From Pseudomonadota bacterium (GTDB taxonomy: Bacteria; Myxococcota_A; Polyangia; Polyangiales; Polyangiaceae): 64,000 bases of DNA. The translations under genes and the position numbers were made by a program. The notes under the pieces were generated by a model. The model did not search any database. It worked only from the letters and a program-made list of their open reading frames with translations, and was not told where the DNA came from. The stretch lies in NCBI GenBank assembly GCA_023431345.1, contig JAEYWK010000272.1:73213-137212 (forward strand). The letters are read 5' to 3'. Shown in pieces: positions 36,282 through 48,527 of the stretch; the first letter of the stretch is position 1, and each line of letters begins with the position of its first letter.

Positions 36282-37233
36282 GCCGCCGGCTCCTCGTCTC
36301 GCGTTAGCTCCGCGAACACCTGCTCGAGCGACGCCGCCTCGGGCGCGAGGCTGGCGACCTCGAACGCGCGTTCCACGAGCGCGCGCAGCAGCCGCGCGCC
36401 GGCCTCGAGCGGCGCTTCCTCTGCCGCCAGCGTGAGCTGGAGGCGAACGAAGCCGCCATCGAGCGCCGGGCCCGCGCTGGGCGTGACGTCGCCCACGCCC
36501 GGCTGCTCGCGCAGGAAGGAGCTCAACCGCGCTTGCGGGTCACGCGCGACGACCACCAGCTGGGCCGTGCGTCGCCCACGCGAGAGCTCCGCTAGCGTGC
36601 CTTGTGCGACGAGCCGCCCCTTGTCGATGACCAGCGCGCGCTGACAGGTCGCTTCGACCTCCGACAAGATGTGGGTCGAGAGCAGCACCGTATGATCGCT
36701 CGCGAGCTCCTTGATCAGCCCGCGCACGTCGCGCACCTGGTTGGGATCGAGCCCCGCGGTGGGCTCGTCGAGGATCAAGAGTGGCGGATCGGCGACGAGC
36801 GCGTCGGCCAAGCCCACGCGCTGCCGGTACCCCTTCGAGAGGTGCCCGATCGTCGTGTCCGCCACGTCGCCGAGGTTGGCGCGTTCGATGGCCCGCGTGA
36901 CGGCGCGCGGGCGCTCATGGCGCGCGACGCGCTTGAGGTGAGCCCGAAATTCCAAGTATTCTCGGACTGTTAGCTCTGGGTACAGCGGCGCGGACTCCGG
37001 CATGTAGCCGAGCGATGCGCGCGCCGCGAGCGAGGCCTCGGCGATGTCGTGGCCGTTGATGCGCACCTTGCCGGAGGTCGCGCCCAAGAAGCCGGCGAGG
37101 ATGCGCAGGGTGGTGCTCTTGCCGGCGCCGTTGGGGCCGAGGAAGCCCACCACCTCGCCGCGGCCGACCGAGAACGTCACGCCCTGCACCGCCAAAATGG
37201 TGCCGTAGTCCTTGGTCAGCCCGTCGACTTCGA

Positions 37234-37237
<4 letters not shown>
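36278..37237 (-). CDS. ABC transporter ATP-binding protein, GldA/CcmA-like
   Basis: 319 aa from a GTG that overlaps the secA stop (GTGA); the longer open frame to 37336 is shadow of secA. Walker A GPNGAGKST, signature LSKGYRQRVG, Walker B LLILDEPTAGLDP and the H-loop VLLSTHI are all intact, so it is an active ATPase. The C-terminal 90 residues form the extra domain seen in the GldA/drug-export group. Drives the neighbouring ABC-2 permease. Confidence 0.9.
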
Positions 37238-40350
<3,113 letters not shown>

Positions 40351-40678
40351 GAGATGTGGCCGGGAACGTAGTCGCACTCACCACTTTGTGCATGCGAACT
40401 AACGTAAGTTGTTGAAACTATGGACAAATAGCCCGCCTTTGGCCCGCTTTCCGGGGGCTGAGCCAGCCAGGGCCGTGGTGCGCGCGCGAACCTCGGGGGC
40501 AGGGAAGGGCGACGAGCTCGGAACGAGCGCAGGGCAGGCCCTCGCGTCGGGCTGCGCGCCGCCGGGCGAGCACGCTCGAGGCGTGGGGGCGTGGGTTCGT
40601 CGGGCGTGATCGCTGCGCGTGCCTTCTCGCCTCGCCGGCTCCGCTGACACCCTCGAGCCGCGCGCCATCGCGCGCAGG
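40351..40678. other. Non-coding region upstream of secA
   Basis: 328 bases between the thioesterase stop and secA. No gene, tRNA or strong terminator recognised. The part next to secA (40391-40440) is AT-richer than its surroundings and is the likely promoter area; on the minus strand a weak TTGTCC/TACGTT pair is visible but its spacing is short, so no promoter is called. Confidence 0.5.
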
Positions 40679-41146
40679 CTACCTGCCGGTGCGTCGACGT
40701 TGACGCGCCTCGCCTTCCGCGTGCAGGCGTCGATCTTCTTCCGTCTCGAGCGCGAGCGGCGGCGCCCCCGACGCGCGACCATCGGGCCCCAGCGCGACGT
40801 ACACCGCGTAGGCGGAGTTGGTGTGGGTGACCTGGCGCGTGAGCAGGTCCTCCGCGTGCACCAAGACTTGCACCTCGATCGAGCTGCGGCCGACGTAGGT
40901 CACGCGCGCTTGGCACACCATCAGCTGACCGACGTGCACCGGCTGCTTGAACGTCATGGAGTCGATCGCGATCGTCACGCACGGCTTCTGGGCGTGGCGC
41001 ATCGCCGCGATCGCTCCCGCCTCGTCGACCATCTTCATGATCACGCCGCCGTGGACGTTGCCGAGGGCGTTGGCGTGCTCCGGCAGCATCAGCTGGTTGA
41101 GCGCGATCTCGGAGACTCTCGCCGTCTGCGGTGCTTCTGCGGTCAT
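40679..41146 (-). CDS. Hotdog-fold acyl-CoA thioesterase, YciA/cytosolic type
   Basis: 155 aa. Typical sequence: LMLPEHANALGNVHGGVIMKMVDEAGAIAA with the catalytic NVHGG-x-x-M/D segment, then SMTFKQPVHVGQLMVCQARV and YVGRSSIEVQVLV. Hydrolyses acyl-CoA thioesters; the preferred chain length cannot be told. A Glu/Arg-rich tail of about 30 residues is extra. Divergent from rseP. Confidence 0.9.
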   Translation of the reverse strand: MTAEAPQTARVSEIALNQLMLPEHANALGNVHGGVIMKMVDEAGAIAAMRHAQKPCVTIAIDSMTFKQPVHVGQLMVCQARVTYVGRSSIEVQVLVHAEDLLTRQVTHTNSAYAVYVALGPDGRASGAPPLALETEEDRRLHAEGEARQRRRTGR

Positions 41147-41344
41147 GGCGCTGGCATCTTACGCTGAGTGGACGGCCGTGAGCGGCGCGCGCAACAAGCG
41201 AGATTCGAGCGATCTTGCCGGCTTTGGCGCGGCCGTTTTGCCACGCCTCGGCCTGGTGCTACCGTCCGGCCGCTTAGCTGCCCTCCGGCCCCGACGGCCA
41301 CGACGCCTCGCACCCCAGAGCGCGTCCAGTCGCGGGCTCTCTGC

Positions 41345-43036
41345 ATGGATCTTCTCTATCCCGTCATCCTCGTCAGCTCGCTGATCTTCGTGCACGAGCT
41401 CGGCCACTTCCTGTTCGCCAAGGCGTTCGGTGTGAAGGTGCTCACCTTCAGCTTGGGCTTCGGTCCGAAGGTGCTGAAGCTCCGCGGCCGCGAGACCGAG
41501 TACTGCATCTCGCTGCTGCCGCTCGGCGGCTACGTGAAGATGCTCGAGGCCACGAAGACCGACGTGGTCTTGCCCGAAGATCGCAAGCGGACGTTCGAGT
41601 CGCTGCCCGTGTTCAGGCGCATCGTGATCGTGCTCGCGGGCCCGATCATGAACCTGATCTTCCCCGTGCTGCTCTACTTCGCGGTGTTCATCGGCAACGG
41701 CCCGTTCCTGCCGCCGACGATCGGCATCGTGCTGCCCCATCACCCCGCCGACGGCAAGCTGCGCCCGGGTGATCGCATCATGGCCATCGACGGCCAGCAG
41801 GTGGCTACCTTCGAAGAGGTGAAGCGCATCATCAGCGCCAGCCCCGCCAAGACGCTGAAGCTCACGGTTTTTCGCGACAATCGCCACGTCGACGTCGAGG
41901 TGACGACGGAAGAGTCAGTCGAGCACCGCGAGCTCGACACCAAGCGTCGCGAGCTCGACATCACGCAGCGGCTCGGCACCATCGGCATTCAGCCGAGCGC
42001 GCCCGCGGCCGTGATCGGCGTATCCAACCCCGACTCACCGGCGTACCGCGCCGGGCTCCGCACCTTCGACGTGATCACCCACGTGGGCGGCGTACCCGTG
42101 CGCCGCTTCATGGATCTGACGAGCGCGCTCAGCGACAACGCGGGCGAGACTCTACCCGTCACGTACATGCGCCCGGTGGGCGTTCCGGGCGCGCTCGGCG
42201 GGCTGGCGGACATGGCGGTGTTCGAGTCGGGCGTGGTCGCGCTCACGCCGGACCCGGCGGGAACCACGGTGTTCGAGCGTACCGGCATCGAGCTGGCCGA
42301 CCTCTACCTCGCTATCGTTCCGCCCGACTCGTACCTCTACAACGCGGGGCTCCGGCCCGGTGACAAGATCTTGCGCCTCGACGACCAAGAGGTGCCGGCC
42401 TGGTCGACCTTTTGCGAGCGGGTGCTGTCGGCCCCCGACAAGGAGCATCGCCTCGACTACCAGTCCGCTCGCGACGGCAAGGTCCGCAGCGGCAAGTTCC
42501 AGATCCGCCGCGAAGATTACGTGGACGATCACGGCCAGGCCGTGTCCCGCTACGTGATCCCGATGCAGCATTGGATACCGCTCGCGCCGGACGACCGGGT
42601 CGAGCATCCGATGCCGATCCGCTATGCGTTCCAGAAGGCCGTTCAAGAGACGGTCGACGTCACGCATTTCACGCTCGTGTGCATCGTGCGGCTCTTGCAA
42701 GGCCGGCTCAGCCTCGACTCGCTCTCGGGCCCGATCACCATCTTCGAGATCGCGGGCGAAGAGGGCCGTAAGGGTCCGGACAACTTCGTGTGGGTGATGG
42801 CGCTGCTCAGCATCAACCTCGGCTTGCTCAACCTGTTGCCGATCCCGGTGCTAGACGGAGGCCACTTGTTGTTTTTCGCGATCGAAGGCGCGCTGCGCAA
42901 GCCGCTGCCGCTCCGCTCACGCGAGATCGCTCACATCATCGGCATGGCCATCCTGTTCGGTTTGATGGCCATCGCCTTCAGGAACGACGTGCAGCGTCGT
43001 GACGTCATGCGCGATCAGATTGGGCAAAATGGCTGA
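41345..43036 (+). CDS. rseP: Site-2 membrane protease RseP with three PDZ domains
   Basis: 563 aa from the ATG at 41345. Zinc motif HELGH in the first helix (FVHELGHFLFAK) and the third metal ligand in NLLPIPVLDGGH. Between them there appear to be three PDZ-like units: about residues 120-185 (LRPGDRIMAIDGQQV), 215-280 (YRAGLRTFDVITHVGGVPV) and 315-385 (YNAGLRPGDKILRLDDQEV). E. coli RseP has two PDZ domains and about 450 residues, so the extra length fits an additional domain. Cleaves membrane proteins such as anti-sigma factors after a first cut. Overlaps rsmB by 8 bases. Confidence 0.92.
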   Translation: MDLLYPVILVSSLIFVHELGHFLFAKAFGVKVLTFSLGFGPKVLKLRGRETEYCISLLPLGGYVKMLEATKTDVVLPEDRKRTFESLPVFRRIVIVLAGPIMNLIFPVLLYFAVFIGNGPFLPPTIGIVLPHHPADGKLRPGDRIMAIDGQQVATFEEVKRIISASPAKTLKLTVFRDNRHVDVEVTTEESVEHRELDTKRRELDITQRLGTIGIQPSAPAAVIGVSNPDSPAYRAGLRTFDVITHVGGVPVRRFMDLTSALSDNAGETLPVTYMRPVGVPGALGGLADMAVFESGVVALTPDPAGTTVFERTGIELADLYLAIVPPDSYLYNAGLRPGDKILRLDDQEVPAWSTFCERVLSAPDKEHRLDYQSARDGKVRSGKFQIRREDYVDDHGQAVSRYVIPMQHWIPLAPDDRVEHPMPIRYAFQKAVQETVDVTHFTLVCIVRLLQGRLSLDSLSGPITIFEIAGEEGRKGPDNFVWVMALLSINLGLLNLLPIPVLDGGHLLFFAIEGALRKPLPLRSREIAHIIGMAILFGLMAIAFRNDVQRRDVMRDQIGQNG

Positions 43037-44336
43037 GAAATCACAGGGCGCGGCGGTGAGCGGCGGCCCGCGTCCGCCGAACGCGCGGACCATTGCCGCC
43101 AAGGTGGTGGAGCGCGTGCTCGTCGACGCGGCCTACGTGTCGGCAGCGCTCGACGCCGAGCTGCGCCGGCACCCGCAGCTCGATCCTCGCGAGCGCGCGC
43201 TCGCCACCGAGCTCTGCTACGGCACGATGCGCGCCGAGCCTGCGCTGCGGGCGCGGCTCTTCGTGCACGCGCCGCGCGGGGTGAGCGATGAGCGGGTGCT
43301 CGCGCATTTGCTCGTCGCGGCCTATCAGGTTTTGATGCTGGAGCGGGTGCCCGCCTTCGCCGCGGTGGACGCCGCCGTCACGGGCGTGAAGCGCGAGCGC
43401 GGGCCGCGCGTCGCCGGCTTCGTCAACGCGGTGCTGCGCAAGCTCACCAAGACGGGGGAGAAGCTCACGCCCGCCCAGGCCCTGCGCGAGGCGGTGCCAG
43501 GCTGGCTCCTCGAAGCGCTGAAGGAAAGCGTCGGTGAAGGCGAGACGGAGGCGCTGCTGCTGGGCGAAGGCGGCGCGGGCCTACGCTTGCGTCGCGGAGC
43601 GACGCCGCCAGCGTGGGTGGAGGGGCTGCCGCGGGGCTCGGTGTCGCCCGTCGCGAGGCTGGTGCGCGGTGAAGGGGATCCTCGCCAGAAGCCGGGCTTC
43701 GCGGAGGGTGCGTTCACGGTGCAAGAAGAAGGCGCTCAGGCCGTCGGTCTCGCGCTCGGAGTGCGCCCGGGCGACAAGGTGCTCGACGCTTGCGCGGGCC
43801 GCGGCCAAAAGTCGACGCTCATCGCGGAGCGGCTCGGCGGGGGAAACCTCGTCGCTTCCGATTTGTATCCCGAGAAGCTCGAGGCGCTGGCGCACGAGCT
43901 CTCGCGCCTCGGCTTGCCACCCGTGGAGACGCGCGGCATCGATTGGAGCGTGGGGCACGGAGGCTTGCCGCAAGACTTCGATCGCGTGCTGGTCGACGCG
44001 CCGTGCAGCGGCACCGGTACGCTGCGGCGTCGCCCCGAGATCTTGCGGCGCTTGAAGCCGGAAGATCCGGCGCGGCTGGCGGCCCTGTCCGAGAGCATCT
44101 TGCGCTCGGCGGCGTCGCGCGCGCGCCCCGGTGGCGTGGTCGTGTTCGCGGTGTGCTCGGTGCTCCGAGCCGAGTGCGAGGACGTGGTGTCGCGCCTGGC
44201 GGATCTGCTGGAGCCGGCTCCGTTCGACGCGCCCGAGCTGCCGAGCGAGCTCGTCGCGGGCAAGACCGCGGTGCGGCTGCTGCCCGGCGCTCATGGCACC
44301 GACGGCTACTTCATGGCCAGCTTTCGCCGGAGGTGA
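43029..44336 (+). CDS. rsmB: 16S rRNA (cytosine-C5) methyltransferase RsmB-like
   Basis: 435 aa from ATG at 43029, which overlaps the rseP stop; the open frame to 42999 is not needed. The N-terminal NusB-like domain (about 15-150: ERVLVDAAYVSAALDAEL ... VNAVLRKL) and the methyltransferase core with SAM motif LDACAGRGQKSTLIA and catalytic motifs VDAPCSGTG and VCSV are present, as in RsmB, which methylates C967 of 16S rRNA. The two Cys residues of motifs IV and VI are the expected catalytic pair. Confidence 0.9.
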   Translation: MAEKSQGAAVSGGPRPPNARTIAAKVVERVLVDAAYVSAALDAELRRHPQLDPRERALATELCYGTMRAEPALRARLFVHAPRGVSDERVLAHLLVAAYQVLMLERVPAFAAVDAAVTGVKRERGPRVAGFVNAVLRKLTKTGEKLTPAQALREAVPGWLLEALKESVGEGETEALLLGEGGAGLRLRRGATPPAWVEGLPRGSVSPVARLVRGEGDPRQKPGFAEGAFTVQEEGAQAVGLALGVRPGDKVLDACAGRGQKSTLIAERLGGGNLVASDLYPEKLEALAHELSRLGLPPVETRGIDWSVGHGGLPQDFDRVLVDAPCSGTGTLRRRPEILRRLKPEDPARLAALSESILRSAASRARPGGVVVFAVCSVLRAECEDVVSRLADLLEPAPFDAPELPSELVAGKTAVRLLPGAHGTDGYFMASFRRR

Positions 44337-44355
44337 GCTGCGCTCTCTGATTTCG

Positions 44356-44838
44356 CTACGGCACGCATACTTTGCGGTTGGCCGCTCCGCCGCCGCTCGA
44401 GCGGCAGTGGAAGGCCGGGCCCGCGTAGTTGGCGCAGTACGCGTCGCCGTCGGCCCAGGCCCCGTCCTGCCAGTCGCGCTCTTCGCAGCTGATGAAGCAG
44501 TACCGGTCGTCGGTCGACTCGAACGGAGAGCACACTTCGGAGTAGGGGCCGCCGCATTCACCGATCGCTGCGCAGCAGTCGCTGTCGGCGGTGCAATGGT
44601 GCGTGCAATAACCTCCCTCGACGCGGTCGAGGCACACTGCCTCGCCGATGAGCGCGCCGTCTTTCACGCCGGGATAGCACTGAGCGGCCGAGCTGCACGA
44701 CTGGCCGGTATCGGTCGGCCCGTAGGCTCCACCGTCGTCGTCCCCGCAGCCGGCGGCGAGCCAGAGGGCGGAAATGGCGAACGAGCAGGCCATACGGCCC
44801 AGGCGAGCGGGGCGGGACAGAGCGGCGGAGGCTTTCAT
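44356..44838 (-). CDS. Small Cys-rich lipoprotein
   Basis: 160 aa from ATG at 44838. Signal peptide with lipobox (LWLAAGC), then CGDDDGG and a Cys-rich body (about 14 Cys, e.g. GGYCTHHCTADSDCCAA, DDRYCFISCEE) suggesting several disulfides. Family not recognised; myxobacterial lipoproteins of this kind are usually surface-exposed. Convergent with rsmB. Confidence 0.72.
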   Translation of the reverse strand: MKASAALSRPARLGRMACSFAISALWLAAGCGDDDGGAYGPTDTGQSCSSAAQCYPGVKDGALIGEAVCLDRVEGGYCTHHCTADSDCCAAIGECGGPYSEVCSPFESTDDRYCFISCEERDWQDGAWADGDAYCANYAGPAFHCRSSGGGAANRKVCVP

Positions 44839-44911
44839 CGCCCGTTCGTGGCAGGGTCTCACGGATTTTATGAAGGCTGGCGCGCGGCAGGTTCGCTAGC
44901 CTCGAGCGGCC

Positions 44912-45883
44912 ATGTTGGCTGAAGCGCTGCTGGTGACGCTGAGCGTGCAGTACGGGGCGAGCACCCGCGACTGTCTCGGCGAGGCCGAGCTGCGGGGCGA
45001 GGTGGAGAAGCGGCTGAAGCGGCGCGTCTTCGTGGAGCCCCGCCGGGCCGCGTTGAAGGTCGACGTCGCTTTTGCCCGGCGTGGAGCGCAGATCGAGGCG
45101 CGCATCACCCTCGCCAGCGCCGACGGCACGCCGCGCGGCGCTCGAGCGCTCGCGACCGAAGGTCACTGCTCGCGGCTCGACGACTCGCTGGCGCTCTCGG
45201 TGGCGCTGCTCGTCGATCAGCCTCCCGAGCCCGAGCCGTCGCCAGGGCCGCCGGCGTCGGCGAGCGCCCCGGCCGCCCCCGAATCGCCGCCCGCCGCGTC
45301 GCCAGCGCTTCCGGCTACGCTGACGACCATCGCGATTCCGCGAGAAGTGGATGCTCCGCGCGAGCCCTGGCACGTGCAAGTCGGCGCGGCGCTGGTGACG
45401 GCATTTCGCATCCTGCCTCAGCTCGAGCCGGCAGGCTCGCTGCGCGTCAGCGTGCTGCCGAGCCACTTCGCTGCGGTGACGCTTTCGGGTGAAGCGTTCC
45501 GGTCCGCAACGGCGGAGCGCGACGCGAGCTCGGGCGCGCGCTTCCGGTTGCTGCGCGTCGGTTTGTCCCTGTGTGAAGCGCTGGCCGCCGGAGCTTCGGT
45601 TCAAGGCGGGGTGTGCGTCGGACAGAAGCTGTCTTGGATCGACGTGCAGGGCTTCGGCTTCGACCACGACGGGCATCACGAGGTGCTGGGCTTCGCGCTG
45701 ACGGCGGGCGGGGAAGGGCGCGTGCGGCTCGCTGCTCCGGTTTGGCTCCGCGGCTATGTCGGGGTCGAGGCGCCACTGGTTCGGGACACGTTTTACGCTG
45801 GGGGTGCAAGCAAAACCCGGCTATTTCGCGCCAGCCCCGCCGCGTTGGCAGCGGAAATCGGCGTTGAGGTCGAGCTGTGGTGA
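44912..45883 (+). CDS. Hypothetical secreted protein, possible beta-barrel partner of the ECF operon
   Basis: 323 aa. The N-terminal signal is weak (LAEALLVTLSVQYGAS). The first domain (about 10-105) has EAELRGEVEKRLKRRVF and ITLASADGTPRG, then a Pro/Ala-rich linker (about 110-145), then a C-terminal region with beta-strand rhythm (WHVQVGAALVTAFRIL ... GGEGRVRLAAPVWLRGYVGVEA ... AAEIGVEVELW) like an outer-membrane-embedded domain. Located just upstream of the ECF sigma gene in the same direction, an arrangement often seen in myxobacteria. Function unknown. Confidence 0.6.
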   Translation: MLAEALLVTLSVQYGASTRDCLGEAELRGEVEKRLKRRVFVEPRRAALKVDVAFARRGAQIEARITLASADGTPRGARALATEGHCSRLDDSLALSVALLVDQPPEPEPSPGPPASASAPAAPESPPAASPALPATLTTIAIPREVDAPREPWHVQVGAALVTAFRILPQLEPAGSLRVSVLPSHFAAVTLSGEAFRSATAERDASSGARFRLLRVGLSLCEALAAGASVQGGVCVGQKLSWIDVQGFGFDHDGHHEVLGFALTAGGEGRVRLAAPVWLRGYVGVEAPLVRDTFYAGGASKTRLFRASPAALAAEIGVEVELW

Positions 45884-45958
45884 TAATTGCCATCGCCATG
45901 CCCCACGTACCGGTGGCGCGGCTCGAATAGGCTAAGTCCCTTGGACCCTTTACCGAGC

Positions 45959-46453
45959 ATGCGCGCGATCTTCGATGAGCACGCTCGCTATGTCATTCGC
46001 AGCCTTCGTCACCTCGGCGTCCGTGAGGCCGACGTCGAGGACGTGGCGCAAGAGGTGTTCGTCACCGTGCACCGTAAGTTGCCGGAGTTCGAAGGGCGCT
46101 CCAAGCTGCGGACCTGGATCTACGCCATCTGCCTGCGCGTCGCGTCGGATCACCGGCGACGAGCCTACGTGGTGCGCGAGCGGGCTACGTCGTCGCCGCC
46201 CATCGACGACGGCCAGCGCAGTGGTCACGAGCCCGACACGTCGGTCGAGTCGCGCGCCACGCTGCAGGGGCTGCTCGGCGTGCTCGACGAAGACAAGCGG
46301 CAGGTGCTCGTGCTCTACGAAATCGAAGGTTTTACCATGCGCGAAGTGGCAGAGGTCGTCGGCTGTCCGCTTCAGACCGCGTACTCGCGCCTGCACGCGG
46401 CGCGCGAGCTGCTCCGCGACGCCTGGGAGCGGAGTCGGGGCGAGGGGCCATGA
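45959..46453 (+). CDS. ECF-family RNA polymerase sigma factor
   Basis: 164 aa from ATG at 45959 (TTG at 45941 possible). Region 2 is DEHARYVIRSLRHLGVREADVEDVAQEVF and LRTWIYAICLRVASDH; region 4 is LDEDKRQVLVLYEIEGFTMREVAEVVGCPLQTAYSRLHAAR. Directs RNA polymerase to a dedicated promoter set. It overlaps by ATGA a membrane protein likely to be its regulator. Confidence 0.92.
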   Translation: MRAIFDEHARYVIRSLRHLGVREADVEDVAQEVFVTVHRKLPEFEGRSKLRTWIYAICLRVASDHRRRAYVVRERATSSPPIDDGQRSGHEPDTSVESRATLQGLLGVLDEDKRQVLVLYEIEGFTMREVAEVVGCPLQTAYSRLHAARELLRDAWERSRGEGP

Positions 46454-47184
46454 GCGAGCCTGAAGATCCCTCACGCCTCTTCGAAGATGGCGCGGTGCCA
46501 TCCGGCTTGCGCGACGCCCTGCGTACGGCTCGCTCCGACGTGGCGAGCGACGCGCAGCTGGCGCGGCTGGCCGAGCGCCTCGGGCCGATTCTGGCCCCGC
46601 CACCGCCAGCGGCCGTCAGCGGACCTTCCGCGAGCGCCGGCGTGACGGGAGCAGCCAAGGCGGGGCTCGGCGTGCTGGCCCTGCTCGCGGCGAGCGGCGG
46701 AGCCTGGCTGCTGTCGAGCTCCGGGCCCGCGCCTTCTGCGACGGCGCCGCTCGAGCCAGCGCTCACGCCTTCGTTGGCGGTGACGCCGGCGCCCGCGCCC
46801 GCGCCCGCGCCCGCTCCCGTCGCGCCGTCCGCTGCCAGCTCGCCGGAAGCGACGCCGCCCTCGAGTGAGCCCGCCGTCTCCGCTCCTGTCGAGCAGGGCT
46901 TGCGTCAGCTTCCGAGCAAGCCGGCTCCCCCCGCGCTGTCGGAGGCGGCGCTCCTGGAGCAAGCGCGCGCCTCCCTCAAGAGCGACGCCGCGCGCGCTCT
47001 GGCTCGCGCGAACGAGCACCGCGCGCGCTTTCCCCGCGGGGTGCTCGTACAAGAGCGCGAAGTGATAGCGATTCAGGCGCTGCGCCAGCTGGGGCGCGGC
47101 GCGGAAGCGGAGCGGCGAGCCGAGGCTTTCGCCAAGGCTTTCCCCGGCTCCGCATTCCAGCCTAAGCTCAAGCCCGTTCCGTGA
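46450..47184 (+). CDS. Membrane protein paired with the ECF sigma factor, possible anti-sigma
   Basis: 244 aa. Cytoplasmic N-terminal 70 residues, one membrane helix (GLGVLALLAASGGAWLLSS), a Pro/Ala linker (PAPAPAPAP), and a helical TPR-like C-terminal domain (ALLEQARASLKSDAARALARANEH ... ALRQLGRGAEAERRAEAF). Overlap with the sigma gene fits a sigma/anti-sigma pair, but the classic zinc anti-sigma motif (H-x3-C-x2-C) is absent. Stop overlaps the next start (GTGA). Confidence 0.7.
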   Translation: MSEPEDPSRLFEDGAVPSGLRDALRTARSDVASDAQLARLAERLGPILAPPPPAAVSGPSASAGVTGAAKAGLGVLALLAASGGAWLLSSSGPAPSATAPLEPALTPSLAVTPAPAPAPAPAPVAPSAASSPEATPPSSEPAVSAPVEQGLRQLPSKPAPPALSEAALLEQARASLKSDAARALARANEHRARFPRGVLVQEREVIAIQALRQLGRGAEAERRAEAFAKAFPGSAFQPKLKPVP

Positions 47185-48095
47185 CGCTGCCGAGCGCACT
47201 TCCTCACAACAAGCGTCGCGCGTGTAGCGTCGCGCTGGCGTTGTCATGGCTGGCGTTCGCTCTCTCGAGCGGCTGCGGCCGCGAGCTCGAGGTCGGCTTC
47301 GACGCGGTGGCCGGCGCGGCCGGAACCGTGGGCGGGGCGAACCCCGGCGCAACGGGCGGTGCTGGCGCGGCGGGTGCGCCTAGCGAGGCGCCCTGCGTGC
47401 CGACGGCGTGTCGCGGCAAGCTCTATCAGTGTGGAAACTGTCACGACGACGATGGCGACGGCGTCGCCGACGGGCTGGACGCTGATTGCTTGGGGCCGTG
47501 CGACGACGACGAGAGCGATCTCGGCGCAGGGCTCACGACGCCCGGCGCCGCTCCGTGCCGGCAAGATTGCTACTTCGATGGCGATAGCGGCGCGGGCAAC
47601 GACCGGTGCGAATGGAGTCACGCCTGCGATCCGCTCTCGGTCGCTCCCGGCTACCCTCCGAGCGGCGACGCGCGCTGCGCCTACGAGGCCCAGGCGAAGC
47701 CGATGGGTGTCGACTGCGCTGCGCTCGAGCAGCAGCAAGAACCGACGTGCCTCGATGCTTGTCTGGCGCTCGTCCCGAACGGCTGCGACTGCTTCGGTTG
47801 TTGCGAGCTGCCGGGCCGTAGCGGAAACTTTTACTTCGTAGGCGGCGCAGAGGGCGGTGGTTGTCAGCTCGACGCGCTCGACGATGCTGCGCGATGTCCG
47901 CCGTGCACTCCCGTCGACAGCTGTCGCAACGAATGCGAAGAGTGCGAGACGTGCGTCGGCGTTTCGCCCGACGCTTCGTGCGCCTCGCCGAGCGCGTGCC
48001 CGTCCGATTCTCGCGCCTGCGACGCGACCACGCCGTGCGACTTCGGTGACTACTGCGTCACCGGTTGCTGCGTCCGCGCGCCCGAGCCTGCTTGA
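47181..48095 (+). CDS. Cys-rich lipoprotein with Asp-rich segments (copy A of two related genes)
   Basis: 304 aa from a GTG overlapping the anti-sigma-like gene. Lipobox LSSGC, then Gly/Ala linker. The body has about 30 Cys with CGNCHDDDGDGVADGLDADC and GPCDDDE (Ca-binding-like Asp motifs), then CYFDGDSGAGNDRC, a central NGCDCFGCC and a C-terminal CVTGCC. The lipoprotein at 53870 has the same order of motifs. Third gene of the ECF operon, probably its output or sensor; role unknown. Confidence 0.78.
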   Translation: MTLPSALPHNKRRACSVALALSWLAFALSSGCGRELEVGFDAVAGAAGTVGGANPGATGGAGAAGAPSEAPCVPTACRGKLYQCGNCHDDDGDGVADGLDADCLGPCDDDESDLGAGLTTPGAAPCRQDCYFDGDSGAGNDRCEWSHACDPLSVAPGYPPSGDARCAYEAQAKPMGVDCAALEQQQEPTCLDACLALVPNGCDCFGCCELPGRSGNFYFVGGAEGGGCQLDALDDAARCPPCTPVDSCRNECEECETCVGVSPDASCASPSACPSDSRACDATTPCDFGDYCVTGCCVRAPEPA

Positions 48096-48527
48096 GCGAC
48101 GCACCGCTGCCACTGAAACTGACGCTCGACCGGTCGGTGGGTTTACCTGAAATTCGCGTGGCAACGCTTAAATAGGCCCGGTTTCCATACAGCGCATCCG
48201 TGCGCTGCATTTGCGTCACACCCTTCGTCGACGCCCCTTTGAAACATTTCTGGATCCAATCTCATCGGCTTGCTTCGTTCAAATCTGAAAGCCGCAAATC
48301 GTTGTTACTGGTGCTGCAGCAACACTTCCGGGGGGTAAGCGATACCGCTAATGCGATCAGGTGGATGAACGTAGACGCTTGGCGTCGCGCGACCGCTGCG
48401 CTCGCGCGGAAGCGCGCGCGCATGACTTAACGCGCCCGCGCTCGATATCGAAGTATTTGAGTCGCGACATTTGCGTTAACCCTGAGGTAATGTCCTAGGT
48501 CGTGCACAACTTGGTTGAGGGAGTCGC
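48096..48527. other. Gene-free region before the ParA-roadblock cluster
   Basis: 432 bases. No convincing gene (a 76-aa frame at 48200-48430 has no homologous look). Contains the hairpin CAGCGCA-TCCG-TGCGCTG at 48190-48207, a perfect 7-bp stem with a 4-base loop, plus the palindromes CGACCGGTCG at 48127-48136 and TCGATATCGA at 48442-48451. The 48190 hairpin could end transcription of the lipoprotein gene, but lacks a T-run. Confidence 0.5.

Noticed and set aside
48200..48430. 76-aa open frame
   Set aside because: No ribosome site, no domain features and it contains the 48190 hairpin arm; likely non-coding.
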